Origin: an uncultured Flavobacteriales bacterium
GTDB taxonomy: Bacteria > Bacteroidota > Bacteroidia > Flavobacteriales > Schleiferiaceae
Assembly: GCA_950073045.1 (NCBI GenBank)
Contig: CATMQD010000007.1
Coordinates: 1-39,966, forward strand
Direction: 5' to 3'
Length of the DNA: 39,966 nt
The translations under genes and the position numbers were made by a program. The notes under the pieces are model-generated. The model was not told the origin of the DNA and made no database searches. It saw only the letters and a list, made by a program, of their open reading frames with translations. Positions 23,542-32,008 of this stretch are shown here, in pieces (position 1 is the first letter of the stretch; each line of letters starts with the position of its first letter).

Positions 23542-24123
23542 CTAAAAGCGTTGGCGGAGGTATTTCACAATTCGGTGGGTAGGCAAGCCCATTACTGTAA
23601 AATAGGATCCTTCAATGGCTTCAATCGCACTGAGGCCAATCCATTCCTGAATGCCATAAGCACCGGCTTTGTCAAAGGGTTGATATTCATCTACATAATA
23701 GCTTATTTCGGCCTCGTCTAGCTCGCGAAAGCGAACCTTACAAGAATCGGAAAAAGTGCTTGTTCCCTCTGGGGCGATGCAGCAAACCGCAGTTATAACT
23801 TCATGCTCACCGCCAGAAAGTTTCCTTAACATTTCTAAAGCTTCGGCTCGATTAGCCGCTTTTTCTAGGGATTCGCCTTTGTTCCAAACCACAGTATCGG
23901 AGCAAATTAATATTTCTTCTGGGCGACGTTTATCAGCAAGGGCCTCAGCTTTAGCCTGCGCTAAATATTCTGCAATTTCAGCGCCTTTTAGATAATAGGG
24001 ATAATGCTCATCCAAATCGGCCTTTTCTTGTCGGAAGTTTAGGCCTAATGCTTCGAGTAGCTGCGCCCTTCGCGGGGACTGTGATCCTAGTAAAATGGGG
24101 GTATTTTGCCAGTTTAAGGCCAT
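23542..24123 (-). CDS. maf: Maf-like nucleoside triphosphate pyrophosphatase
   Basis: The 193-residue protein is full length and shows the Maf/Ham1 fold motifs: ILLGSQSPRRAQLLEALG near the N-terminus, ILICSDTVVWNKGESLEKA, REALEMLRKLSG-type block, and FDKAGAYGIQEWIGLSAIEAIEGSYFTVMGLP. Maf proteins hydrolyse non-canonical or pyrimidine nucleoside triphosphates (dTTP/UTP class) to monophosphates and have been linked to septum control. It overlaps the UbiA gene by 10 bases, indicating translational coupling. Confidence 0.92.
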   Translation of the reverse strand: MALNWQNTPILLGSQSPRRAQLLEALGLNFRQEKADLDEHYPYYLKGAEIAEYLAQAKAEALADKRRPEEILICSDTVVWNKGESLEKAANRAEALEMLRKLSGGEHEVITAVCCIAPEGTSTFSDSCKVRFRELDEAEISYYVDEYQPFDKAGAYGIQEWIGLSAIEAIEGSYFTVMGLPTHRIVKYLRQRF

Positions 24124-25049
24124 CCGTAATAAAATGCAAGGGTGAAGAAGGGCATACTTAAAATGCCTAATAACATGATAACTTTACTCAAGGTACTAGC
24201 CTTATGATACTGCTGGGCATTTCGAGCTCTGATAATTTGTACCGCTAAAAAAAGAAGCGGAATAACGACAGCAATAAAGATGTATAAAGCCGAAGTTTTA
24301 TTTTGGACCAGCCATAAATCCTTAATGCTAAACTCAATAATCGGGTAAAGCCCCAAGGCGAGTAGCAGAATTAAAAGGGACTTTATCCAAATTTTTGGAA
24401 GTAAAATCGCTAAGGTTTGATATCCCGCAAGGCTATCGCCATTTTCATCTTCGAGGTCTTTAATAATTTCCCGAATCAAATTCAGCCAAAAGGCTAAAAT
24501 GGTATAATAGCTTACTACCCTAAAACCTTCTCTTATTAGCGGACCATTTTCTGGAGTAGTAGCCGGCAGGAAATCGAAAACTGCAACCAAGAAAATAGGC
24601 ATGGCCGTTAATAAGGAGACCAGAAAATTTCCAATTAATGGTCGCTTCTTTAAATCGTAGGCGTAAAGGTAGAGTAGGGAAGCGGCAAGAGGAGTGATCA
24701 TCCATAGAGAGTCTATCTCCACCTTAGTGGTTAAAATATAGGTGCCGGCGGTAGCTAGAATAACACTGCCAAAGTAAAAGTACCAAGCGAAATCCTCCGA
24801 AATCTTTTTGCCAATGGTAATACGATCGGGCTTGTTTAAGGCGTCGGTTTGTAAATCGTAAAGGTCATTGATAACATAACCTCCAGCTGCCAGTAAAATA
24901 GAAATAAATGTGCCTAGCGCAAAGTACCAATGATCGAGAGCATGCGGCAAACTCATGGCCTCGGTAAAGCTAAAGCGGATGAGGTACTGAATGAAAATTA
25001 TCATCAGCAAATTGGGCCAGCGAATAAGTTTTAAAAGGGCTTTTACCAT
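24114..25049 (-). CDS. UbiA-family prenyltransferase (geranylgeranylglycerol-phosphate geranylgeranyltransferase type)
   Basis: The 311-residue inner-membrane protein has about eight hydrophobic segments and both aspartate-rich motifs of the UbiA superfamily: INDLYDLQTDALNKPDR (about residues 60-77) and IKDLEDENGDSLAGYQT (about 196-212). These bind the Mg-prenyl diphosphate. In Bacteroidota this family member is usually annotated as geranylgeranylglycerol-phosphate geranylgeranyltransferase, but the acceptor is not proven. It overlaps the HAD gene by 7 bases and maf by 10, within a tight operon. Confidence 0.85.
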   Translation of the reverse strand: MVKALLKLIRWPNLLMIIFIQYLIRFSFTEAMSLPHALDHWYFALGTFISILLAAGGYVINDLYDLQTDALNKPDRITIGKKISEDFAWYFYFGSVILATAGTYILTTKVEIDSLWMITPLAASLLYLYAYDLKKRPLIGNFLVSLLTAMPIFLVAVFDFLPATTPENGPLIREGFRVVSYYTILAFWLNLIREIIKDLEDENGDSLAGYQTLAILLPKIWIKSLLILLLALGLYPIIEFSIKDLWLVQNKTSALYIFIAVVIPLLFLAVQIIRARNAQQYHKASTLSKVIMLLGILSMPFFTLAFYYGWP

Positions 25050-25576
25050 ATATGATCGTCTTCCAGCATCCAGTTGTCCTGAACCTTCAAAGTTTGTTCA
25101 ATTACGTCTCTTACACAGCCTGCGCCCCCCATTACTGGTGAAACGTAATCGACCACCGAGCGAACTTCTGGAACGGCATTAGAAGGACAAGCAGCTACTC
25201 CTGCTACTTTTAGAACGGGAATATCAGGCACGTCGTCTCCCATATAAAGAATGTTTTCGGCTTTAATACCTTGATGCTCGTAAACAGCGAGAAAATCCTC
25301 CCACCTTTCAATTTTATTACTGGCACTCATATAGATGTCGGTAAGCCCTAAGCTCCGCAAAACTTTTTTAACGCCATCGCAATGTCCACCCGAGATTACC
25401 GCAACTGGATACGACTTTTTTATCGCCAATTGCATCGCATAGGAATCTTTAGAATTTAAATTCCGAACCGGACGACCATCGGCACCAATCTGAAAAAGAC
25501 CGCTGTTTAAAACCCCGTCCATATCAAAAGCAAAAGCCTTTATTTTCGGGAGAAGCTCTTTATAACTTTTCTTCAT
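25043..25576 (-). CDS. KdsC-like HAD phosphatase (subfamily IIIA)
   Basis: The 177-residue protein has the compact HAD-IIIA architecture of KDO 8-phosphate phosphatase: AFDMDGVLNSGLF (catalytic Asp18, Asp20), the VRNLNSKDSYAMQLAIKKSYPVAVISGGHCDGV block with the Ser/Gly motif, and ILYMGDDVPDIPVLKVAGVAACPSNAVPEV. KdsC makes KDO for lipopolysaccharide; relatives act on other sugar phosphates. The usual DxDG[VI]xTxG loop here reads DMDGVLNSG, so the substrate may differ. It overlaps both neighbours (17 and 7 bases). Confidence 0.85.
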   Translation of the reverse strand: MKKSYKELLPKIKAFAFDMDGVLNSGLFQIGADGRPVRNLNSKDSYAMQLAIKKSYPVAVISGGHCDGVKKVLRSLGLTDIYMSASNKIERWEDFLAVYEHQGIKAENILYMGDDVPDIPVLKVAGVAACPSNAVPEVRSVVDYVSPVMGGAGCVRDVIEQTLKVQDNWMLEDDHIW

Positions 25577-26303
25577 ATTCTTTTTGAATCAATTCACTGA
25601 TCTTGCTGTAAAGGTCCGCAAGTTCTGGATTTTCGAGCATTTTTAAATGCGCTTCAATGGTATTAAAATCACCGCGCACCGCCGGACCGGTTTGATGCAT
25701 AATTGGGTCTTCAGATTCTAGACCTGCAACTTGTTGCTTAAGTAAGGGCTTTAAAATAGCCAGGGGTAAATCGGATTTTTTTAGCTCTAGGTAGGCCCAA
25801 TGGTAAAGTAAATTGCTGAAATTATGACCAATAACCGCAGCTAGGTGTAAGCGCTTTCGCTGATGGCTGGGCACGCGATAATGTTTCAAACTTAGAGTTT
25901 CGGCCCAATCTTCTAAATCTTGAAGTACAGAATCATCAGTGGCTTCTAAACAAAATGGAATCTCCATTAAATCTACCTGGCTATTTTCGGCAATGCTCAT
26001 CAAGGGATAAAAAATGCCTCGCTTTTCATGCTTGGAATCTAAATCCTCTAGGGCAATAGTGCCCGAACTATGAGCTAAAATGCCATGCTGAGCAGGAATC
26101 TTGGTGGATACTTTTGCTACATTTCGATCAGCTACACATATCAAACAGAGGTCGCTATCTTGATCAAGCTCAGAAAGGTTTAATTCGGTTTTTGATTTAG
26201 GACTACGAGCGTAAACCTGAACCTTAATTCCCTTCCGCCGAAAGGCGCGAGCCATATAGGTGCCTACTTTGCCATTGCCAATAATTGCCACCGACTTAAT
26301 CAT
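25560..26303 (-). CDS. Rossmann-like and DUF2520 domain protein
   Basis: The 247-residue protein starts with an NAD(P)-binding motif (MIKSVAIIGNGKVGTYMARAFRRKGIKVQVYAR) and contains ILAHSSGTIALEDLDSK and RGIFYPLMSIAENSQVDLMEIPFCLEA, followed by a helical C-terminal DUF2520 domain (HLAAVIGHNFSNLLYHWAYLEL). It resembles ketopantoate/pyrroline-5-carboxylate reductase-type dehydrogenases, but no substrate is known. It is first in the minus-strand operon and has a TACTTTTG box four bases before its ATG. Confidence 0.88.
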   Translation of the reverse strand: MIKSVAIIGNGKVGTYMARAFRRKGIKVQVYARSPKSKTELNLSELDQDSDLCLICVADRNVAKVSTKIPAQHGILAHSSGTIALEDLDSKHEKRGIFYPLMSIAENSQVDLMEIPFCLEATDDSVLQDLEDWAETLSLKHYRVPSHQRKRLHLAAVIGHNFSNLLYHWAYLELKKSDLPLAILKPLLKQQVAGLESEDPIMHQTGPAVRGDFNTIEAHLKMLENPELADLYSKISELIQKEYEEKL

Positions 26304-26307
26304 AGCT

Positions 26308-26315
26308 CAAAAGTA
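26308..26315 (-). promoter_or_regulatory. Bacteroidota -7 box, leaderless-type start of the DUF2520 operon
   Basis: On the minus strand TACTTTTG matches the TAnnTTTG consensus and is followed by AGCT and then the ATG. With the usual distance from box to transcription start, the mRNA would begin at or next to the start codon. The -33 element is not obvious. Confidence 0.6.
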
Positions 26316-26382
26316 AGCAAAGACCATGGCCCAAAGGCAAACATAAATTATAAGTATCTTGAGCCCTCTAACTCTGCTGTGA

Positions 26383-28320
26383 ATGATTTACCCGATGAGA
26401 ATTTTAGCTTTCCTTTTCCTCATTATTGCTGGAATGGGAAACCTAAAGGCCGCACATTTAATTGGAGGAGAAATTACTTATACCTGTCAAGGTAATAACC
26501 TATACACCATCTCTTTAAGAGTGTACCGCGATTGCGGGGGAGGAGGTGCCGCCTTCGATGCAAACGCCAATATTGCTATCTATGATATTAACAATCAGTT
26601 GATTGCGACGCTAGCTCCACCGCGGGGCCAAATCATCTCTCTAAATAATAGCCTAACTAGTGATCCTTGTGTTACCGTTCCCCCAAATTTATGCGTAGAA
26701 TATGCCGATTATGAGGATACCATTACTCTAGCTCCGCTTATCGGTGGCTATACTCTTGTGCATCAACGTTGTTGCCGAAATTCGATTATTGGAAATGTAA
26801 ATAACCCCGGTAATTTCGGTAATACCTATTCGATTCGGATTCCAAGCATGGACACCACCTGTAACTCTGCACCGCAAATATTAAGTCCACCCGATAATGT
26901 TCTCTGCTTAAACCGCCCTGCTACCATCGACCTACAGGTATCTGAAGCGGACGGCGATTCTTTGAGCTATGATATTTGTCAAATTTTTGCGGGCGGTGGC
27001 AATGCGGGCGGTGGCGGAAACTGCTTTGCAGTTGTTCCTAATCCTCCTTGTCCGCCACCTTTTACTGCAATTCCTTTTGCAGCGCCCTATACCTTCTCTA
27101 ATCCAATACCGGCTTCGGTAAATTTCACTATTAATCCACGAACTGGTAAAATACGGGGTACAGCTAACCAAGCGGGGGTTTATGTAGCGGGAATTTGTAT
27201 TACCGAATGGCGAGATGGTCAGATAATGAGTACCGTTCGACTGGATTACCAATTTGCGGTAACTACTTGTACACCTACCATTGTTTCGGATATGAAAACG
27301 CCGATAGAAGATCCTACCATTTTATGTGATGGCTTAACTGTGCAGTTTGAAAACGAAACTAGTAATGCCAATGGGGTGCTTTGGAAATTTGGCGACCCGA
27401 GTACTAATGCCGATACCAGCAGCGATCCTAATCCTACTTGGACTTACCCAAGGCCCGGGACTTATTTTGTGGAACTGATTGCCAATCCAGGGGAAACTTG
27501 CAGCGATACCACTTTTGCACCTTTTGAAGTGATTGCTCCGGTGCAAGGCGATTTCTTGTGGGATGGGGTGCCTTGTTTTGAGGTGCAAGACATTCGCTTT
27601 GAAGCTACCGGTAGTAATATTAGACCCAATACCCGCTTTGTATGGGAGTTTGGTGCCGACGCCTTAATTCCAAGTGTGCAAGGTCGGAATGCTTTTGGTA
27701 TTTCTTGGACGCAACCAGGGCCAAAGCCAGTAAAGTTAACCCTGTATTGGGATAGCTGCTCCCAAGAAGTAGTGGATACTATTGATATTGTACGTGGAAA
27801 CGTATTTGCATTTGCCGGTAATGATACCAATATTCAAAGAGGTTCGGACTTAAGACTTCGTTCCAATTTTGGCGCCGATTATTATTGGTCGGCCAGTTCG
27901 CCCATTGAAATTGATAATCCCTTTTCTCGAGAACCAACTTTCCGCTTTAGGCGCGAAGATGATACGGTACAGGTATTTTTAGAGCTCACCGATCAATATG
28001 GTTGTAAAGGCTGGGACTCGCTTTGGGTTTATATCAGCGATGATTTGGATGCAGCGGTGTATAATATTATCTCGCCCAATGGCGATGGTATCAACGACTT
28101 CTTTGATCTCAAATACATTAATCCTTCGGGCAATTGCGGCTTAGTAATTATTAATCGCTGGGGCGCAGAAGTGTATAGAGATAATAGCTACAATAATGAT
28201 TGGTATGGAACCGATCAGGATGGGAATACCCTTCCTGATGGTACCTATTACTACATTGTTCAATGCGGAGTTGAGGTCCGTTCTACCGGACCTATTACCA
28301 TTAATCGATTTTACGACTAG
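26383..28320 (+). CDS. T9SS type B sorted surface protein (gliding motility-associated C-terminal domain)
   Basis: The 645-residue protein has a signal peptide (MRILAFLFLIIAGMGNLKA; ATG 26383 or 26395) followed by AAHLIGGEITYTCQGNNLYTISLRVYRDCGG, the start common to a family of large Bacteroidota surface proteins. Glycine-rich loops (FAGGGNAGGGGNC) and PKD-like segments (VLWKFGDPSTNADTSSDPNPTWTYPRPGTYFVEL, about 340-370) follow. The C-terminus is a gliding-motility-associated domain: IISPNGDGINDFFDLKYI, VIINRWGAEVYRDNSYNNDWYGTDQDG, LPDGTYYYIVQCG. This domain directs export by the type IX secretion system. Its stop overlaps the stop of the convergent ccmF gene. Confidence 0.92.
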   Translation: MIYPMRILAFLFLIIAGMGNLKAAHLIGGEITYTCQGNNLYTISLRVYRDCGGGGAAFDANANIAIYDINNQLIATLAPPRGQIISLNNSLTSDPCVTVPPNLCVEYADYEDTITLAPLIGGYTLVHQRCCRNSIIGNVNNPGNFGNTYSIRIPSMDTTCNSAPQILSPPDNVLCLNRPATIDLQVSEADGDSLSYDICQIFAGGGNAGGGGNCFAVVPNPPCPPPFTAIPFAAPYTFSNPIPASVNFTINPRTGKIRGTANQAGVYVAGICITEWRDGQIMSTVRLDYQFAVTTCTPTIVSDMKTPIEDPTILCDGLTVQFENETSNANGVLWKFGDPSTNADTSSDPNPTWTYPRPGTYFVELIANPGETCSDTTFAPFEVIAPVQGDFLWDGVPCFEVQDIRFEATGSNIRPNTRFVWEFGADALIPSVQGRNAFGISWTQPGPKPVKLTLYWDSCSQEVVDTIDIVRGNVFAFAGNDTNIQRGSDLRLRSNFGADYYWSASSPIEIDNPFSREPTFRFRREDDTVQVFLELTDQYGCKGWDSLWVYISDDLDAAVYNIISPNGDGINDFFDLKYINPSGNCGLVIINRWGAEVYRDNSYNNDWYGTDQDGNTLPDGTYYYIVQCGVEVRSTGPITINRFYD

Positions 28321-30734
28321 GCCTTTTTAATTCGCTGCCATACGGCGATAAAGCTGCCAATCACCATAAGGATAGAGCCAATCCAAAGGATATTAATCAT
28401 CGGGAAGATGATCGCCTTTTGCACAATGAAAGGCTTTTCCCTTTGATCTTTTTTGGTCCATGCTTTTAAAATGATTTCATCGGTATCGTAGTCGATATCC
28501 TCAAAACGGAATTTTAAGCGTGGAGCCTCCAAAGTGGTATCGCGGTATTCCTTTATATCATCCTCAACAATAAAGGCCGGACTAATAGGGTACTCCGTGC
28601 CCATGGCATTTACAATTCGCAATTCGGCCGTGAGCATGATGGTCTTTAGTTCGCCTGTTTCTTCATTTACCAAAGCATTCACCTTATTCTTATCGAAAAT
28701 GATAAAGTGATTGCGGTATAAAGCTGTGTCGCCTTCATTTAGGCGCACCTCTGCTTCATTGCCAAAGCCATCTGGGCTCACTGGCTCCAAATAAGAGGAA
28801 TAGGTAACATGGGTGTAAATATCACGATCCCAAAAATGTTTAGTATCCGGATTAGGCGTTGGACCCATTTGGTCGCTCATCTGTAAAAAAGGCTTAAGCC
28901 TGAAAAGTGGCTCCGATTCACCAATTTGATTGAAATAGGAAATACTGTAAAACTGTTTGTTATTTACGGTATCCATATCCTCAAAAACGGCAAAGTACTT
29001 ACCCATTTCAACGGTATCACCTTGGTCCATTAAGGCATTTTCATTGGCCGGTAGGCTTTCGCCAAGATTTACTTTCGAGTGCGAAATAATATCCTTGCGA
29101 CCATTGGAAATTAAGGCACCCACCAAAATCAAGGCAAAGCCAATATGCGCAACCGAAGATCCTGCAAAGGTCCACTTGGCTTTCCCAAGCACTAGCCAAA
29201 ACCACAGGTTAGAGACGGCAGCAAAGAAACCAGTTAATAATAAACTGAGGTACAAAGGATCGGTCCAAAAGTCATAGAGCTGGGCAAATATACCGGTGAT
29301 TAACAAGCTCAAGGCTAGAGACACACTGATATTCTTCCAAAATAGCGTGGAACTAGTTTTACCATAGCGTAGATACTGGCCAATGGCAATAAGCAAGGCA
29401 ATGATGATGGAAAAAGGTAATTGCCAGCTATTATAATGTTTAATGGCATCTAAGGGCGGAGCCATCTTATCATTTAAAATTTGAATGAGTCCTTCTGGTC
29501 CAATAAGCTTATTGATAACGGGGATAGAAGTACTAAAGATGATCTGGAAAGAGGAAATTAGTAATACTAAACTTCCGATAAACATCCAAAACTCACGAGA
29601 GCTTAAATCGTCGCCGGAGTCTTCTTTTGGAAACTTCTTAAAGCGCCAAATCATTAATCCAAACGAGGCGAGGGTAAAGAATAGCAGGTAAACTAATAGC
29701 TGCCCACTTAATCCTAAATCTACAAAGGCATGTACGGAGGAGTCGCCAAGCACACCACTTCGAGTTAGGAAAGTGGAGTAGAGAATTAACAAAAAGGTGA
29801 GGATGCTCATAAAGACTGCCGCCTTTAGTCCAGTGCGCTTATTGCGATAAACAAGCAAAAGGTGTGCGGCTCCAACCATAGTAATCCAAGGAACGAGGGA
29901 GGAGTTTTCTACTGGATCCCAAGCCCAAAAGCCGCCAAAGCTCAAGGCTTCATAGGCCCAAGCACCGCCCATTAGAATTCCTAATCCGAGAATGCCTACA
30001 CTAAAGAAAGCCCAAGGCATTGCCGGCTTTACCCACGATTTAAAGTCACCTTTAATAAGTGCTGCCACCGCAAAGGCAAAAGGCACCAAGGTGGAGGCAA
30101 AACCAAGAAAAAGGGTAGGTGGGTGGATAGTCATCCAGTAATTCTGTAGTAGCGGGTTTAATCCCGAGCCATCCATAAAATGTGGAAAGCGCTCTAGGTA
30201 GTCGGCAATCTGCGTCCAAGGCAAACCAATATTATCGCTTGTTTCACGCATTAAGATAAAAGGACTACTACCAATTTTTACTCCTAAAGGATAAATGCCT
30301 AAAACCATAGAGGCAAGGAAGGCCTGCACTGCAGAGAAAACCATCATAGTGTGGCTTTCCCATTTACGTGCGGTAAACAATAGGATAAGCCCTAATACCG
30401 CATGCCAAAAAAGCCAAAGAATAAAGCTTCCTTCTTGACCCTCCCAAAAGGCGCTAAATACAAAGCGACTTTCTAAAGATAGAGAGGAGTGTTGCCAAAC
30501 GTAATCGTATTCGAAGTAATGACTCAGTAATAAATAAAAAAGGCTAAGCACAATTCCTAAAACCCCCACGCTATGCGCCAAAAAGGCGGAGCGGGCAACT
30601 TTTAGATAGCGATCATCCTCGCTGCGGCTATTTAAAAAATAGGCGATAAAGGCAATTATTGCCGCAGCAAAAGCCAGACTTACTGAAAAGCGGCCAATCT
30701 CACCTGGTAAGAGGTGTTCTCCAATGTATTCCAT
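28317..30734 (-). CDS. ccmF: Cytochrome c heme lyase CcmF
   Basis: The 805-residue multi-spanning protein contains the tryptophan-rich heme-handling WWD segment (SFGGFWAWDPVENSSLVPW, about residues 265-283), an HPP phrase MTIHPPTLFLGFAS and the FILWLFWHAVLGLI block expected of CcmF/CcsA proteins, with a large periplasmic domain at about 545-770 and a final membrane helix. It receives heme from CcmE and attaches it to apocytochrome c on the outer side of the inner membrane. It is the last gene of the ccmB-C-D-E-F run, 17 bases after ccmE. Confidence 0.93.
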   Translation of the reverse strand: MEYIGEHLLPGEIGRFSVSLAFAAAIIAFIAYFLNSRSEDDRYLKVARSAFLAHSVGVLGIVLSLFYLLLSHYFEYDYVWQHSSLSLESRFVFSAFWEGQEGSFILWLFWHAVLGLILLFTARKWESHTMMVFSAVQAFLASMVLGIYPLGVKIGSSPFILMRETSDNIGLPWTQIADYLERFPHFMDGSGLNPLLQNYWMTIHPPTLFLGFASTLVPFAFAVAALIKGDFKSWVKPAMPWAFFSVGILGLGILMGGAWAYEALSFGGFWAWDPVENSSLVPWITMVGAAHLLLVYRNKRTGLKAAVFMSILTFLLILYSTFLTRSGVLGDSSVHAFVDLGLSGQLLVYLLFFTLASFGLMIWRFKKFPKEDSGDDLSSREFWMFIGSLVLLISSFQIIFSTSIPVINKLIGPEGLIQILNDKMAPPLDAIKHYNSWQLPFSIIIALLIAIGQYLRYGKTSSTLFWKNISVSLALSLLITGIFAQLYDFWTDPLYLSLLLTGFFAAVSNLWFWLVLGKAKWTFAGSSVAHIGFALILVGALISNGRKDIISHSKVNLGESLPANENALMDQGDTVEMGKYFAVFEDMDTVNNKQFYSISYFNQIGESEPLFRLKPFLQMSDQMGPTPNPDTKHFWDRDIYTHVTYSSYLEPVSPDGFGNEAEVRLNEGDTALYRNHFIIFDKNKVNALVNEETGELKTIMLTAELRIVNAMGTEYPISPAFIVEDDIKEYRDTTLEAPRLKFRFEDIDYDTDEIILKAWTKKDQREKPFIVQKAIIFPMINILWIGSILMVIGSFIAVWQRIKKA

Positions 30735-30750
30735 CCCAAAAAATTAATGG

Positions 30751-31143
30751 CTAGTAGGTTTCGTAACCTGCTATTTCATTTTGCTCGTTGTATTTACTCG
30801 GACATTTCATGAGGATTTCCTCCGCCATAAAGGCGCTATCGGTGGCAAAACCCTTCATGGTGATTTCTTCACTACGTTCGAAATCTTGAGGTTTGGGTTG
30901 GTTATAAAATACTTTTTGTTTCTGTCCTTCCTTATCAATAGCTGTAAAGGTGAAGCGATTGGCACGGGCATCATAGTCCATGGCAGCTTCTTTATCAAGA
31001 TATCCAATTACCGTGTATTTGGTTCCCATGTTTTCTTCTGCTTGTGCAAAGCCAACATAGGTAGAGGCATCATTAATGGTTACCATAATTGCTCCAATGG
31101 CAACGGCAATAAAAAATATGATCGCGATGTGAGTTCTCTTCAT
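30751..31143 (-). CDS. ccmE: Cytochrome c maturation protein CcmE, CxxxY variant
   Basis: The 130-residue protein has an N-terminal membrane anchor (IAIIFFIAVAIGAIMVTI) and the OB-fold of CcmE with TYVGFAQAEE, KYTVIGYLDKE, FTFTAIDKEGQKQKVFYNQPKPQDF and EEILMKCPSKYNE. CcmE is a heme chaperone that normally binds heme covalently through the His of an HxxxY motif; here the equivalent position reads CPSKY (Cys114, Tyr118), the CxxxY form described in some delta-proteobacteria and archaea. The gene starts one base after the ccmD-like stop region and precedes ccmF. Confidence 0.92.
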   Translation of the reverse strand: MKRTHIAIIFFIAVAIGAIMVTINDASTYVGFAQAEENMGTKYTVIGYLDKEAAMDYDARANRFTFTAIDKEGQKQKVFYNQPKPQDFERSEEITMKGFATDSAFMAEEILMKCPSKYNEQNEIAGYETY

Positions 31144-31144
31144 T

Positions 31145-31360
31145 TTAATCCTTCTTTTCTAGTTTACTAATCTTACGATCGAGATTAAAGAGATAGCCAG
31201 CAATTCCTAAAAGGATGATAGACATGATGGCTACCACTACATAAATTTTTCCTTCCGCACGAAAGGCATCTGCCATTTCAACCTCTTCTCCCATCTGCGC
31301 GATAGCGCTAAAAGGCGTTAATAAAATGGCCAAGATGAAATATTTAAAACTATGCTTCAT
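31145..31360 (-). CDS. ccmD: CcmD-family small membrane protein
   Basis: The 71-residue protein has an N-terminal hydrophobic stretch or signal (KYFILAILLTPFSAIAQ), then MADAFRAEGKIYVVVAIMSIILLGIAGYLFNLDRKISKLEKK, one membrane helix with a basic cytoplasmic tail, as in CcmD proteins. CcmD helps release heme-loaded CcmE from the CcmABC exporter. It overlaps ccmC by 11 bases and precedes ccmE; the call rests mainly on size, topology and position. Confidence 0.75.
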   Translation of the reverse strand: MKHSFKYFILAILLTPFSAIAQMGEEVEMADAFRAEGKIYVVVAIMSIILLGIAGYLFNLDRKISKLEKKD

Positions 31361-32000
31361 GATTTAAAGATTTAAAGCGGATTCTCAAGTGAGAAATCCA
31401 GGTACCGATTAAAATCCATCCAATAACGGCGGCGTAAAAAATCGGACGCATATCAGAGTTTAGGTCGTATTGATTAAAGCCAGGATTACCACCATTCCCT
31501 GGGTGCAGACTATCGGTCATTCGCGGAAGAATTCCGATAAAGACAATCATCATTACAAAGGCAAAAATATTGTAAACACCCGCTAGACGGGCTTTTTTAG
31601 CGGGATCCTCTACGGAATTGCGCAAAACAAAATAGGCCAAGTAAATTAACATGGTCACTGCTGTGCCATTCAGTTTTGGATCATTGGTCCAGAAACTTCC
31701 CCAAGTAGCATTTGCCCAAACCATTCCTGTTAATAAACCTAAACTGGCCAATAGAAAACCGGTTTGTGCAAATTCGGAGGCTCTTAGATCAGCGCCGGGT
31801 TTATCGCCCAAGGCACGGATACTAAAAATCAGGCTGAGGAGCATCATGGTGATCATGGCAAACCACATGGGAACGTGGTAGTATAAAACCCGAATAGACT
31901 CGTTAAGAATGATAAGTCGTGGTACTTCGCCTAATAAACCAGCGATAAATGAGTAGAGTACTAAAAGGATGCCGAGGGCTTTCCACCAAATGCCTTTCAT
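31350..32000 (-). CDS. ccmC: Heme exporter subunit CcmC (CcsA-like)
   Basis: I use the ATG with complement at 31998-32000 (MKGIWWKALGILLVLYSF), because the track start at 32108 extends into ccmB. The 216-residue protein has about six membrane helices, conserved YYHVPMWFAMI, and the heme-binding region WANATWGSFWTNDPKLNGTAVTMLIY. In proteobacterial CcmC this reads WGTWWVWD; here FWTND takes its place, as I recall in other Bacteroidota. CcmC loads heme onto CcmE. It begins 8 bases after the ccmB stop. Confidence 0.9.
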   Translation of the reverse strand: MKGIWWKALGILLVLYSFIAGLLGEVPRLIILNESIRVLYYHVPMWFAMITMMLLSLIFSIRALGDKPGADLRASEFAQTGFLLASLGLLTGMVWANATWGSFWTNDPKLNGTAVTMLIYLAYFVLRNSVEDPAKKARLAGVYNIFAFVMMIVFIGILPRMTDSLHPGNGGNPGFNQYDLNSDMRPIFYAAVIGWILIGTWISHLRIRFKSLNHEA

Positions 32001-32008
32001 AGCTGTTT

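Noticed and set aside
26985-27015. G-rich repeat (gggcggtggc twice) as a minisatellite or regulatory repeat
   Set aside because: It encodes the glycine-rich loop AGGGNAGGGGN inside the surface protein and is explained by codon use.
29485-29691. Plus-strand ORF inside ccmF
   Set aside because: It is a shadow ORF on the opposite strand of a clear membrane protein gene.
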